Assembly (NCBI GenBank): GCA_029953675.1
Contig: JAMWBK010000010.1
Location: forward strand, 1,283,001 to 1,347,000
DNA: 64,000 bases
Origin: Rhodosorus marinus
Taxonomy: Eukaryota; Rhodophyta; Stylonematophyceae; Stylonematales; Stylonemataceae
Reading direction: 5' to 3'
The notes beneath the pieces are model-generated. The model saw nothing but the letters and a program-made list of their open reading frames with translations. It was not told where the DNA came from and searched no databases. Positions 11,728 to 23,648 of the stretch are shown one piece after another. The position numbers and the translations under genes are program-made. How positions within the stretch are numbered: the stretch's first letter is position 1; the number at the start of each line of letters is the position of its first letter.

Positions 11728-14700
11728 ATGGATCACTGCAAACTGAAGCATCCGAACGAAGAAGCCGTCACTTTGGAAGGCCCCGCCGGCGTGTTTTGCG
11801 TAACATGCTCAAGAAACATGCTCACCGACGAGTATGCGCTTTCATCAATAAAGGTTGGTACGGCGACGAAATTGAAGCTGGTGAGTTGTGAAACATCGGT
11901 CAGGGAGTAGACTCCATTCTTGTCCATCGGGCTCGGCTGCAGCTGAACAAGAATGTTTTGAAAGGGAATATCTAGGAACGCCGAGAAGCTTCGAGGTTTC
12001 CTGGAAGGAAATCCCGAGGCTCTGCGACGTTTGTTTTGCTCGCTAACCACAGCGCAGATCCAGGCTGCAGGAAACTTGGACCAGGAACTGTCCACTTTGA
12101 CAACTGACATACAGGTACGGCCACCCGAACCCTCTTTCAACCGAAACATTCGTCCCGCTGAAGTAGGTGCTGGGAAGGTGTGGTTGGCGTTTTCCAGTAC
12201 TGGGTCATGGGTAGCTGAATGCTGTCAGCTGCTGTTGGTTTCACTACGGGACATAGGCGTAGATGCGACAGGCTTCGCTCAGATTCTCCTAGTTCTTGTC
12301 AGCATCGTGGACGAGGCAGAAAATTTGACCGTTGACCTGAGTGAAATTCTGTCCCTCATTGCTTCAGAGGTTGGCGCCCCTCTGCGAGATGCGATGTCGA
12401 AGCGGTTAGCTAGAAAATCCTCTGAGCTGGTTTCAAGATGTTTCATTCTGCTGTCAAAAGTGTTTGACAAACTTGCTCAAGCCGAAAAGGATCAGGTCAT
12501 TCTGGTGCTTTGCGAGTTGATCAAGCCCAGTTGCCCGGGTTTGTTGCCTTTCCGTTTGGTTGTTTTCATATTACAAGTCGTTTCGTATGGATCGCGACTG
12601 AAGCGACTCCTGATGCTTATATGCATGTTCAGATCATATCCGAATCGATGTTCTCTCCGCGCTCCTCGAAGGCCTACAGAGGCAAAGTTTGGTTCCGAGC
12701 AAGCACCATACCGAGCTCCTGGAGTCCTTCAAGCTCAGCCTAATGGCTGAAGACAGGACTGTTCGCAACCTCACCTGTGCTTCTTTAGAGGTCCTCGTCC
12801 TTCTTGACGAATACGCGCTTAAAACTTTGGAGTGCGGCCTGATCGACTACTTGTATGAGGTCATCAGGCAATCTGGAGAGCTTAAGGATGGACGGGACAG
12901 TGACTGTCTCTCCTGGTTGCTGAACATTCTGTATTCACTGGCCCATCATTTGCCTTTCAAGACTACTCTAGCCTATGGAATGCGCATCCTCCTGCAACAG
13001 ATGAGCCAAGTGGGTGCAGTGCACGCTGGACCTCTGTTGCGGTTGCTGGACCAGTGTCTTTCTTTTCCGGCATCCGAAACTTTCGAAGACCGAGACGCGA
13101 AATTTTACTTGGAATCTCTTCGAAGGATTTCCGATGAGCACTCGATCGTCGTCGATTGTGCTGGGTTGAGCGGACTGGTGGAGTGGTTTCGCCTCTCTCC
13201 AGAACTTATTGAGAACGTCGTACACGTTGTAGCAGATTCTGCCGCGCATGCGAAGGAATTCCCGAGCTTTTTGCACCCGATGCACACGATGAGATTGATT
13301 CTCTCGAAGCAGCTTCAAGAAGCTGAGCGAATGGACGAGAGGCTCAGGTCCAAGTTGCTTTCCTGCACTCTGGAGAGTTTGCTCCCTGTGAGCGCTTGCG
13401 TGACGTATCCACAGGATCTGTCATCTGCGGGCGACGTTTGGATAGAGGTGTTTGGCCTTGCAGCATTGGCAATGGACCCGGACATTCATGATGACGAGGC
13501 TTCTCTGCACCGTACTGGTGTTCATTGTCAACGTACGATATCGTTGACCAAAGTATTTGAGGTGCTTGAGAGAAACTCGAAAAACCTCTCGCTGGTGGGA
13601 ACGGGTCGGGAATTCTTGAGAAGCGTTGCAGTTGCCGTTCATCCGCTGTCCAAAGGGATCAAGCTCCTTAACTCGGAAATTCCCGGAACGAAATTGGAGT
13701 TGATCACCGGCGTAGAGTGCGGTTCAGCCGAGTGTTGTCTCGTTTTCTTGCTAAGCGAATATGAATCCGGTCAAGACTTCCCCGACGTCGAGGACGTCTT
13801 TTGCCGCGTGGCCAAATGCCTTAGCGTCAGGTCCGTATCCACTGCGCGGGAGCGATTCTGGCAGCTGCGAGTGCTCTGCCTTTGTCAGCAGAAAATGAGG
13901 TGCACTGCAGATACCCTTGCCAGCGGAGGTGACAGGCTACCCCGAGCGTTGTTTCTCGACATGTTGTCCTATGTTCCTACATCAGATGACGTCAATCCAG
14001 AGGTGGACACGGGGGTTTTGAGCTGGTTTCTTGCACAAGTGGAAAAACTGGAAGAACTCTACGTTATTGTTAATCTTTTCTGCAGACATAAGTTCTCGCA
14101 AATCAGCCGGCGCACGTTGCTTCTGGATTCACTGTGTAGCCGAACCGCGGCTGACTTGGGACTTGTAGAGGGTTTGTTGAAAACTGTTGCGAACAACAAG
14201 CCCTCCGAGATTGTCCCCGTCGCACTGGAAATGGCAACGCGATCAGTTGACTTCTCGGCAGCCGTCTTGAAGGTTGATGTGAACGTGACCTTCCTTTCTA
14301 CAGAGCGGTTCGTCAACTTTTACCTCCGTGCTTGGCTTCGTAGCGGTGTGGAAGATCTGGATGAATTCCCTCCGCGGCAAGCGCTCGGTTTCCTATTAGG
14401 AACCATGCAGAGGGACGGTGTACATGAGGGTGGAGTAAAGTTTTTGAGGGAATTCTGCAGACAGGCAAATATTCCGGGCAAAGTTTCTCCAGGGACCTCA
14501 GCGTCGATCAAGTTCTTGAGGACTCATGAGTTCATCTTGAGCTTGATCAGACAAGTACGAACGGATGCGCAGCAAAATCACTACCCACGCTTAGGACCAC
14601 ATGAGATGACTGGAAACATTCAGGCGGAGGTGTTACGTCTATTCTCGCATATACCAGAACTCGACCGAGAATTGTTCAGCTCCCCTGCCGAATGGGCTGA

Positions 14701-15058
14701 TAGAATAATGATTGAGTTTGAAAGGGGTCAGTACACAACTCTTGAGGCCGTTTTGGAGCTCATGTCTGCATCGACAAGCTTCCACAGCGAATTCAATCCA
14801 ACATCCAGGATGTTGGTTCTCATGGTGGCCAATTTATGCGCATCCGGTAAGCGACATCCAGCAAGCTATCGCTGTTTTGCCCGTCGGATACCAATTCTCA
14901 CGACGGCCACGTAAACAGACAATTTCAGGCTGAGCGCAGCAGCCAAATTCGCGATGGACAGGCTCACATCCTACTGGCCAGAAGCAAACCTTCTGACCTC
15001 GTGCACCACCGCAGCTCGCTTCTACATCCCGTACGAGACCTCGACGATATCTGAGTAG
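11728..15058 (+). CDS. PRD1/MEI1-like meiotic double-strand-break protein (putative)
   Basis: PRD1 in plants and MEI1 in mammals are helical scaffold proteins required for SPO11-dependent meiotic DNA breaks. Four exons fit: 11728-11880, 12058-12538, 12633-14846 and 14940-15058, giving 988 residues. The first exon encodes MDHCKLKHPNEEAVTLEG, then FCVTCSRNML, which resembles the Cys/His N-terminus of plant PRD1 (a C-x-x-G/K-H segment followed by C-x-x-C and then a conserved Val-Ala helix). The rest is a long leucine-rich alpha-helical solenoid without catalytic motifs, for example LLEGLQRQSLVPS, SLEVLVLLDEYAL and LSWLLNILYSLAHHLPF. The plant protein is somewhat longer. The assignment rests on the N-terminal motif and the overall character, not on an alignment, so an unrelated HEAT-like protein is possible. 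The exon 2 frame stays open across a weak GTACGG donor at 12115, which I treat as not used. Confidence 0.5.
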
Positions 15059-16232
15059 CGCAATCCCAGTTGAAGACTACCGACCTCTGTACAATCGATG
15101 ACAGCAACGGTCCAGATACCTGCGCTCAGCTCATTCCAACCGAAACTCTCACGGAGAGCAAGGGTCTTTATTGGTAGATCAGGATACACAAGCACTCTTG
15201 GGCTTATGAAAGAAAGCTCTTACGTCCAGTTAGGATCATAGGCAGAGCAACTTTGTCCATACCACATTCCAGTCAACAGTCAGAACAATACTAACCCTCC
15301 CACGATGATCAATCAATGAATCCTGCCATAGTATTTTCAAAAAAAAGAGCTATCTTCGATATCGACAATTAAGTAATAATAAAAAGAGACCAAGTCTCTA
15401 AAACCCTCATCAACAGTAAAAAAAAGCTAAAGTTTTGCGTACATCTTTCCCCCCCCCCCTCCTCCCCCTGGTTCATTTTCTTTTGATCTGTCAGAAACCC
15501 AAAACCCGGCCTCAAAAATTCGCAAATATAATAAAAGTTGTGAAGATATGGGTTTGTTGATAGTGAAGATTAGATTTCTGGTCGTTGCATAGAGAGGGGA
15601 AAACGATGGGGATCGGAAAAAGAAAAAAAAACACGGGGTTTTTGATAGGTGACGTCATTGTTGACCGAAACGGGAAAAAGTGATCACTAACATCTTTTTT
15701 TGGCCGATGTTGTTGTTGTTGTTGTTCGCCATCCTTGTTTTTCTTTTTTTTTGGTATTGTTTTGTTGGCCAAAAACGTTCCAAAGGAAACCTTCCTGAAT
15801 TTTGTTTTAGGCGGAGGTGGTCTACGTCTTTTAGAGGGATTTTCTAGTATCTAAACTGTTTGAGAATAGGGGGGGAAATTGTGATCTTATGTTTGGGGTA
15901 CAAAGCTGGGCATCAACGTGTTGAAGGTGAGCTTGAAGCTGTTTGGGAGAGTTTACTGAAGGGATTTGGGAGGAGGAGTTAGTTGATGCGCTCAGAGGAG
16001 GAGGAATAGGAGAATTCTCTCGTCCTTCTTTGTCTTGAAGTTTTCGTAGTGAGTTTTGCGGGAGTGTGTTTTGTGTTTTTTGTTGGCGTTTGCCTATGCT
16101 GTGATTTTTGTTCTCTCCGACCCTTTAAGAAGGAAGGTCTTTCCATTTTGGAGGGTGAGTGGTTGGAATCCGATTTAATTCCCGACTTTGTTGGGAAGTA
16201 GCCTTAAGTATCTCACCTTATTTCGCCTCAAG
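15059..16232. other. Intergenic region upstream of the TIR-kinase gene
   Basis: No gene is visible. The interval has C-runs near 15450, a (TTG)n tract near 15708-15726 and a T-rich stretch. The minus-strand frame at 15512-15772 is lysine- and glutamine-rich low complexity. It should hold the 3' end of the PRD1-like transcript and the promoter of the kinase gene. Confidence 0.45.
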
Positions 16233-18681
16233 ATGGGAAACAAGGCAAGTGGTGTCAGGAAGGGTAGGACCAGCACATTCTCCGTGAACTTGTCTGTTCT
16301 TTGCTGTAGTTTTTTGGATCTGTTCGACGCTTCCTGGGCGTATTTGCTGACCATGTGGTCTGTATTCCTTCGTTACAGTTTTTAAGAAGAAAACGCCCGA
16401 GAAGGAGGATACAAACGCAAGTACGACAAGGGCGACCCCAGCACCCTCGAAACCCGCTCAGACAGCTGGTACGGCCGGAGCGAGTGCCAGTGCTACAGTA
16501 AAGAACAAATTAAAGCCTATTTTCAAAGAAGAGAAGCCGGAAAAGCCGCCGACTGAAGATGAGAAACTTGGACTGCGACATATTGACTTTATCAATGTAC
16601 ATCGGAAGGACTATACGGGGAGAATTGAACTGCTTCAGGGCAGAGTGGAGAAACTATCAAAGGCTGATGAAACGGACCTACTTATCGTGTACCTATCTGA
16701 GAGGGGATCATACAAAGGGAATCGGGATTCGGCTCTTGCAGGGCTGAACAGGTGTGGTATTTCGCTTGAGCAGCTGGAGAAAGAGACAAAACCTCAGCCG
16801 AGCTACAGAAAACATTATCACTGTTGGTTGTCTCGGCAGATCAGTAGACCACGGCCACCAGGGTTCGAATACAAAAGACTGCTTGTGTACGAGGACCCCG
16901 GCGAGGAACTCACGCAGGATGACAACATCGTCCTCGACATTATGAACTGCATGACAACAGTTATTGGAGGTGACATTCAGATTGCTTCGGTCATGCTCCC
17001 ACTGTCGGGAGCACTGCTCTCTCCTTCGTTGAGGAAGCATTTTGTGCAAGCTGCAATCAAAGTCACGTACGCGTGGATGATGATGGGTTTACCGCTAAGG
17101 ATTGTGAAGATTCTGCTTCCTGATTCCGACATTTCTCGTGACATAGAAGTTTTCCAGCATACAAAGGAAAAGCTCTTACGTTCCAGCTCGCTGCCTGCCT
17201 CGCTGAACGAGTATGACGTCTTCATGAGTTATTCAGCCGCCGAGAAAGCGGCTGCAGAGCGGATGATAAGCACGCTGAGGTCGAAAGCTCCTGGTATTCG
17301 AATCTACGATGCTGAGGCCAGGGACGTCAAGGTACGAGACAGGGGTATTGTTCACCAGCCAGTAATGGAGGCAATTAGCAAGTCGAGGTTCTTCCTACCG
17401 CTTCTCTCGGACAGCTTCTTTAATGCAGTTGAATGCACGGAGGCATTTTCTTTGGCCTATTGTCGTGATTTTGACTTGCAAGGGAACTTTATCATTCCGC
17501 TGTACTGGAGGAACTGTGACCTGACGCCTATGGCGAGAAGATTGGTGGCAACGGAAGGAGTGGATTGTCGAGAGGCGTCGTTTGAAGCTGCCTACCCAAT
17601 TTTGGAAGAAATCCTGCGCGCAGTGAAGCAAGCCGATCGCCATGGCCCCACAGAGATAACACATGACGCTATTGAGGGAACGCAGCCCGCAGAGATGCAG
17701 CTCGCGGATGCACTTCTCATGAAACGGAAGAAGATGGAGGAACACAGCATGATTTTTGAGCCGACCGACCGGGACAACAAGACCTATGGATTTTTGGACA
17801 AGAGTTGGATAGATGAGTGGTCCATTGACTTTAAGGCTCTCATTTTCGGGGCGCGGATCGGTGCAGGAGGATTCGGTGAGGTGTACAAGGGCAAGTTTAA
17901 GGACGACATGGTTGCGGTGAAGACGCTACAGAGAGTTGAAGATGATGAACCCAAGGATGTTGTTAAGGAATTCATGGTAGAAATGAAGTTGATGTCGGGG
18001 CTTGTTCACTCGAACATCGTTAAGTTTATTGGAGCAGCTGTAGAACCTCCAAATCTTGCCATTGTTCTAGAGTTTATGCAGGGCGGTTCGCTCTACCGTG
18101 CTATTCACCGTCGAAGAAGGAACATGATGGGCGCGTTTCCTTTGCTGAAAGCGACGTGGATTGCTTATGGTGTGGCTAAGGGAATGGAATACTTGCACTC
18201 GCAGTACCCGGTTATAATTCATCGAGATTTGAAATCACCAAATATTCTTCTCGGCAGTAACGTACACCAGGTGAAGGTTTCAGATTTCGGCTTGTCGCGA
18301 CTGCGAGTTTCTACGTACGTTAAGACGGGCCCTGGTGGAACTCCAGAGTGGATGGCACCGGAACTCCTTCGCCAAGAGAAATTTGACGAATCGTCGGACG
18401 TCTTTTCTTTTGGTGTCGTCTTGTGGGAGTTACTAACATGTGAAAAACCGTGGAAAGATGAACACCCAATGCAAATTGTATTTAAGGTTGGTTCTCGCGG
18501 CGAGAAACTAGTTCTTCCGCCCACCGTGCAAGCGCCTCCGGAGTTCAAGGATATGATAAACTCGTGCTTCAACGATAAGCCCGCTCGAAGGCCCCAATTT
18601 TCTAGCCTGGTCAAGTCGCTTGAGTTCATCCTGCGCAAGATTGAGGCCCAGCGAGCCGCCGCCGAGAATGCTGACAAATAG
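16233..18681 (+). CDS. N-myristoylation-type TIR-domain protein kinase (TKL/Raf-like)
   Basis: Two exons, 16233-16263 and 16379-18681, give 777 residues. The protein opens MGNKASG, a good N-myristoylation sequence, followed by a Lys/Ala/Thr-rich linker, so membrane attachment is likely. Residues about 60-285 form a region I do not recognise. Residues about 287-427 are a TIR domain: EYDVFMSYSAAEKAAAERM (strand A), GIRIYDAE, and SRFFLPLLSDSFFNAVECTE, where Glu365 aligns with the catalytic glutamate of NADase TIRs. Residues about 493-765 are a complete protein kinase of the TKL/MAP3K type: GAGGFGEVYKG loop, Lys525 in VAVKTL, HRDLKSPN with Asp627, DFG with Asp646, GGTPEWMAPE, and DVFSFGVVLWEL. 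All kinase catalytic residues are present. The family is usually involved in signalling. Whether the TIR part cleaves NAD or only assembles the protein cannot be told from sequence. It converges on MCM2, 449 bases away. Confidence 0.93.
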
Positions 18682-19130
18682 GAAACGTGCCAAGCCGTAT
18701 GCTCTGCCCCCTAATATGTGACATAGTGTTTGGTAGCCGAGAATAAGGAGATTTTTTTTGGCTGAAAGCGTCTCCTTGAGGTAAAAGGTGAGACTTTGCC
18801 CGACCAATGACGATCTCGAAGTAATGCTACTATCCTGGTCCTCAAATGCTCGCGCACACGACAAAGCCAACCGCACTGCCTTGGCCGTCTCGCTGCTTGA
18901 CGAACAAAAACGATGAAGTCAGGGTGCCTATACGAATGGAGTCTAGGGCGGAACTGGATCCCTCGAAATCGTCTCCTTCCCGGGACGTGGGTAAAGTCCA
19001 ATTGCTTACCGAGTCGAAAATAAATGTACTTTGGTTTTTACAGAAAGCACAATCTCATTTTGAAGAAAATTGTGCTAGCTCTCTACCGAGATGTTATAAT
19101 GCATAAATTGGTTCAATATGTGGCAGCCTG
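18682..19130. other. Intergenic region between convergent kinase and MCM2
   Basis: The interval separates two 3' ends. Open frames are short and unrecognised. An AATAAA-like A-rich stretch near 19018-19024 could serve 3' end formation on the plus strand, but I cannot assign it firmly. Confidence 0.4.
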
Positions 19131-21958
19131 TCACAGCACCTTCAGTATCCTCCGCATATCTTGATTCACGGAAAATCCTCTGTCCTTGAAAGCCTTGGAT
19201 GACAAAAACTCTCCGGTGTTCGTAATTCCCATCTCACGGGCTCGCGCGTTGAAGTCGGCTAGATCAATTTCTACGTTCACTTCGCCGCTGTCGTGCGTGA
19301 CTGTACCGTGAGAAGTCAAGTAGTCTCTGACCAATCTACTGACAAGATAGAACAGTAGCTCGAAATCATTCCGATAGTACGTTAAGTACTTGAAGAATTT
19401 ACGCTTGAGGCCTCTCATGACAGAGAATTTCTGGCTCTGGAAGAAGGACTCCAGCATCACGCTAATCGCAACGTTCACGTCATCGTCTCTGACGTAGCTG
19501 CGCAGATGCATCCTCGCTCGGGCTTCCGACATACGGACGATAGACTCCAGGTGCCTTAACGCGATCGGCATTCCTCCACTGCTCAGTGACTCACGCCGAA
19601 GATCGATGTACAGGCGGCTGATTTTCTCGTGGTCTACGTTCCCGAATCGGGGGGACGCGGTGCGGCGGGCAAAGATGAGATACTTCCTCAGCAGGTCCTG
19701 CGGAATCAACTCGACGTTGGTCTCAGACATGACCTAAGGGAGGAACGCATTACAAACTGGCTTAGAGACTCACAAGTTCCACGAAAGATAAAAATCGAAG
19801 GTTCTATGAAATCACGCACCGGCGCCTCGTTTGCTTCAGCGAGCTTGGATGTTCTAGACTCCGACGGATGAGACGAACTGTGCGAATTGACAACGAATCG
19901 TGCGAGGTTCTCATCAACCAGGGGATCAACTGCATCTCGGACTACGCAAAGGACGTCGAATCTCGACAGAATCGGCTCGGTCAAGTCCACGTTCTCGGAG
20001 AAGCTTACGCTGGAGTCGTACCGTCCTTTCACAGGGTTTGCCGCGGCAATAACGGAGCACCTTGCCTGTAGCGTTGTGACAATGCCAGCTTTGGAAATGG
20101 AGATCGTTTGCTGTTCCATTGCCTCATGGATTGAAGTTCGATCTTGATCATTCATCTTATCGAACTCATCGATCAAGCAGGTTCCCCTGTCCGCCAAGAC
20201 AAGCGCACCACCTTCAAGAACCCACTCCCCTGAAACCGCATCTTTGCGAACCGCAGCTGTCAACCCCACGGCAGAAGCTCCCTTGCCGGTGGTATAGACC
20301 GCTCTGTTTGCAGTCTTCTCAACGTACTTGAGGAACTGGGATTTGGCAGTTCCTGGATCACCCAGCAGCAGAACGTTGATGTCTCCTCGAATGCGATGCT
20401 TCTCTCCGACTTCCTTCGCTTGTCCACCGAACAAACTCAACGCAATAGCTGTCTTGATGTCCTTGTGGCCATAGATTGAAGGTGCCATGGACGCAATGAT
20501 CCTGTCCGCAATCTTCGGGTCCTGGGACAGTTTCCTCAGCTCAAAGATCTCATCATCAGTCAAATCTTCCGTAACGTCCGACTCATCCATCTTTCGGACG
20601 TAGTTTGCTCGAATAACCGTCGAGAAAACGGGGAAACCATTCTTGATGTTGAGGCTGATATCTGGGCAATGGGTATAGACCCCGGTGACTTCGACTGCAT
20701 CACCCGGACGAGCACAATCAATCAAGTCGGCTGTGATCATGACGTCCTTCTGCCTGGGCAATCGACCGGCTGGCACACTTCCGGGGCTCTCTTGTATCGT
20801 CATTCTCTGGAAGTTATCGAAGACCGTTTGCTCGGCGTTGACCTTGAAGGGCCCACGAGATCCACACTCGCTGCACTGTGAAACTGCCTTCTCCGGTCTC
20901 GCTCCTGCGACTCCTGTTGGGACTTGAACAGCTCCGCATCTTTGGCAATCCAACTTGACGATCTTCATATGCGGAAACACTCCAGTTCTTCTCGTAACCA
21001 CTCCCGCCACCTTCACAAGACAGTTCAGATGGATGTGTCTGATATCCCTCAGGTTGTCTACGATCGGCAGATCCGCAATCCGAACGTAGATATCCGGATG
21101 GATCCTTTCGTAACTTGGAAACAGCGAGAGAGCTACTTGTTTCGCTACATCATCGAATATCGAAAGCATTTCAACGGGTGCATCAGCAACCCATACAGCA
21201 AGAACAGGATCTGCACTGCTGAGGTGGCGATAAGAAACCACAATGCTCTGGTGGTTGTTCGAGCACATGGCCCGTATAGATTCCATGTAGAGAGGCGATC
21301 CTGACTTCTGGTCTTTCGTCTCCCGCAGGAAGAGGTTGAATCGCCTTCGCAGTTCTCTTCGAGGTCTATCGAGAAGAACCCACTCACGAAGAGGGCCTCG
21401 ATAATTCTCAATGTCAAAGTTTGGATCTCCGTCATCTGCGAGACCAGACTGCTTGCTCATACCATCAGTATGTCCAGCACGCGAAGCAGCGGCGGCTTCT
21501 GCCAAAATTCGTCTCCGTTTCTGCTGATGTCCAATTTCTTCGTCGTCTTCGCCTGTGGCCATCTGGAGAGCGGCTGGCAATCGGCGATCGTCGCGCACTG
21601 CACGTCCCTCCATCCTGTCACGCTCTTGCATTTCTCTCTCAGCACCGAGTCGAGCGCCAATGCTTAGACTAGCAGACTCGACTTCTGCTTCCGGATCAAC
21701 TCTATATTGATCCAGATTGGGTATGGCCCGATAGTCGTCCATCATATTGTCTCCCAAAAGCTCCTCCCCGTCACTCTCCTCCTCATCGGGGGCCTCACCA
21801 TCTGAGGGCAATCTTTCATCCTCAACCTCACTGTCCAGAATCGCATCCTGCTCGACCTCCGAACCCTCCATACCGCCTTGTTCCGGTACTTCGTCGCTCA
21901 TAGAGTTATCAGCAGCCTGAGATCGATACCGCCTACCACCATTGTTTTGCCCCTCCAT
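19131..21958 (-). CDS. MCM2: DNA replication licensing factor MCM2
   Basis: MCM2 is one of six subunits of the eukaryotic replicative helicase. Two exons, 21958-19820 and 19733-19131, give 913 residues. The N-terminus is acidic (DSEVEDERLPSDGEAPDEEE), as in MCM2, and serves histone and kinase contacts in the family. A zinc finger reads CQRCGAV and CSECGSRG near residue 336. The AAA+ core has Walker A GDPGTAKS near 532, Walker B CLIDEFDKM near 595 and the arginine finger SRFD near 662. The C-terminal exon holds the winged-helix end. The length matches the family. The single intron lies in the linker after NEAP, just before SETNVELIPQ. Confidence 0.98.
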
Positions 21959-23648
21959 CGTCAGAGCTTCCCGGCCCCAACAAGCCTAACCCTCGAAGTC
22001 CGAACGATACAGAAGATAACGAACCTCAGAACCTGTATCTTTTCCTGCACGACACAACAATCTGAAACCAACCGGACCACAGCTGATCCTCATCCCACCA
22101 GCCCTCAGCTACCCTTCCTCAAACCTCCATTTAACAACCCCATCCCATCCATACCTCATCCCTTCTGCTTGGACATCCGTTACAAGCGTGATCCCGAACT
22201 CCGATTTCCCGCGCTCAAAACCAGATTTAGAACATATTCGATGCATTTTTTCCTATAATCAATACATACCTTTAATCTAAACTACAAGTAGCCCAAATTC
22301 ATGGAGGATTTTATTTTGTGAAATTCAATAGTTCTGACACATGCATGAAAATTTCCAACAATATTTTAACCCCCCTTTTTATCAGAGCATTTTAAAAAAC
22401 ATTTTCATTTTTTAAAATTATTTGCCGTTCAATAGTCCGGATATCTAATTGAAAATGCCCCCCCTTAGGAGCATGTGCGACTGACGATTGCGGGAACTAT
22501 TTCCCGCGTGAAAATATCCATAATAGTTAAGGAAATTCAACTTTAGGGTACTGGTATGGCGGGAATGTAGACGAGCGACGAACTTCGATTGGAAACAGAT
22601 GGATTAGTTCAGGCTAGCCTATCGCAGGCACATGCATGGGCAAATGTGATTCTCTGTGATTTGCCACTACTCAAAAGCATTGCTTTAAAATGAATCTGCT
22701 GTGACATTGCTGACAGGGTCGCTACGAGGCCTTGACGTCCACATGGATCACCTATTGGGCACGATCTTCGTCGAAACAATGCACTGACTTTGCGAAAGGT
22801 ACACCGTACTCATCTTTCAGCATAGAAGTCATTGAATCAAGCCTAGTTCGAAGCTGTCGGAAGCAGCAAACAAGTCAACTCGAGCACTCCGACTTCACAA
22901 AACTCAAGCGAATCGAGTGTAGTAGATCATGCGCACTCCCCGAAAAAAAAATTCGGATTGAGCTCGTCGCCTCTGGAAATTTGGCCAAAGAGACAAAGAC
23001 TTCCTCGCGATACAAAGAGCACCTGCTGGCTCTGTTTCGCGTTTTGCAGTTCCGCGGCGAGACCGAAATGTGGAGTTCTAGCTAGCGGCATATTCTTCGC
23101 TGCCTGGGTAGTGCGTGGGTACTGGCGAGACAAGTTGTCGCAGTTCTAGATTTGTTCTAGATTCAAGTAGGTGGATTTTATTACCAATTTTAAACGAACG
23201 ATAACCAAGCCTCGTCCTGATTTGGCGTCAACGAGGTGTTGCCGAAAGAGCTGCCTGAAACATATTGACTATCCAATAAAATCGAAGCTCGATGTTGCGT
23301 TTTACGAATCAGCCAATTATCCGATCCATGTTTGAATATCTCGATCACTAAGCCAGATGTAAGCATTATAATTGGCTTGCAAATCTTTTGCTTACTTCTT
23401 ATGTAATTTAGAGCTTATTGATTAGATACTATGAGTCCAAGTCGATTGTTAATTGGATAAATTCATCTAAATGTTCAGGAGATCGATTGAATCTCCGGGT
23501 TTGTTTTGGTTGAAGAGGTGGTTGGTTCGGTTTCCACACAGACCGGAAGATGGCTTCCGGTGATTCTTCTGGGGCTCCGTGAGGTATTTCTTGGAGCACT
23601 GTCGGATTGGTTTCGGAAAATCAGGATTTTGAGTGAGGGCATCACGAC
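21959..23648. other. Intergenic region between divergent MCM2 and two-helix protein genes
   Basis: About 1.7 kb. The stretch 22260-22440 is AT-rich. An open frame of 117 codons at 22732-23085 has no recognisable feature. Promoters for MCM2 (minus) and for the gene at 23649 (plus) should be here. An E2F-type site would be expected for MCM2; the string ATTTCCCGCG at 22499-22508 resembles one (TTTSSCGC). Confidence 0.4.
22499..22508. promoter_or_regulatory. Possible E2F-like site upstream of MCM2
   Basis: The sequence ATTTCCCGCG contains TTTCCCGC, the classic E2F/DP site, about 540 bases upstream of the MCM2 start. MCM2 is a conserved E2F target in plants and animals, and this window also encodes a retinoblastoma-related protein that would restrain E2F. 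A single eight-base match in a 1.7 kb interval may be chance, so the function is inferred. Confidence 0.35.

Noticed and set aside
12115-12166. Possible 52-base intron in the PRD1-like gene (GTACGG...TAG)
   Set aside because: Its removal shifts the frame into a stop; the unspliced frame stays open.
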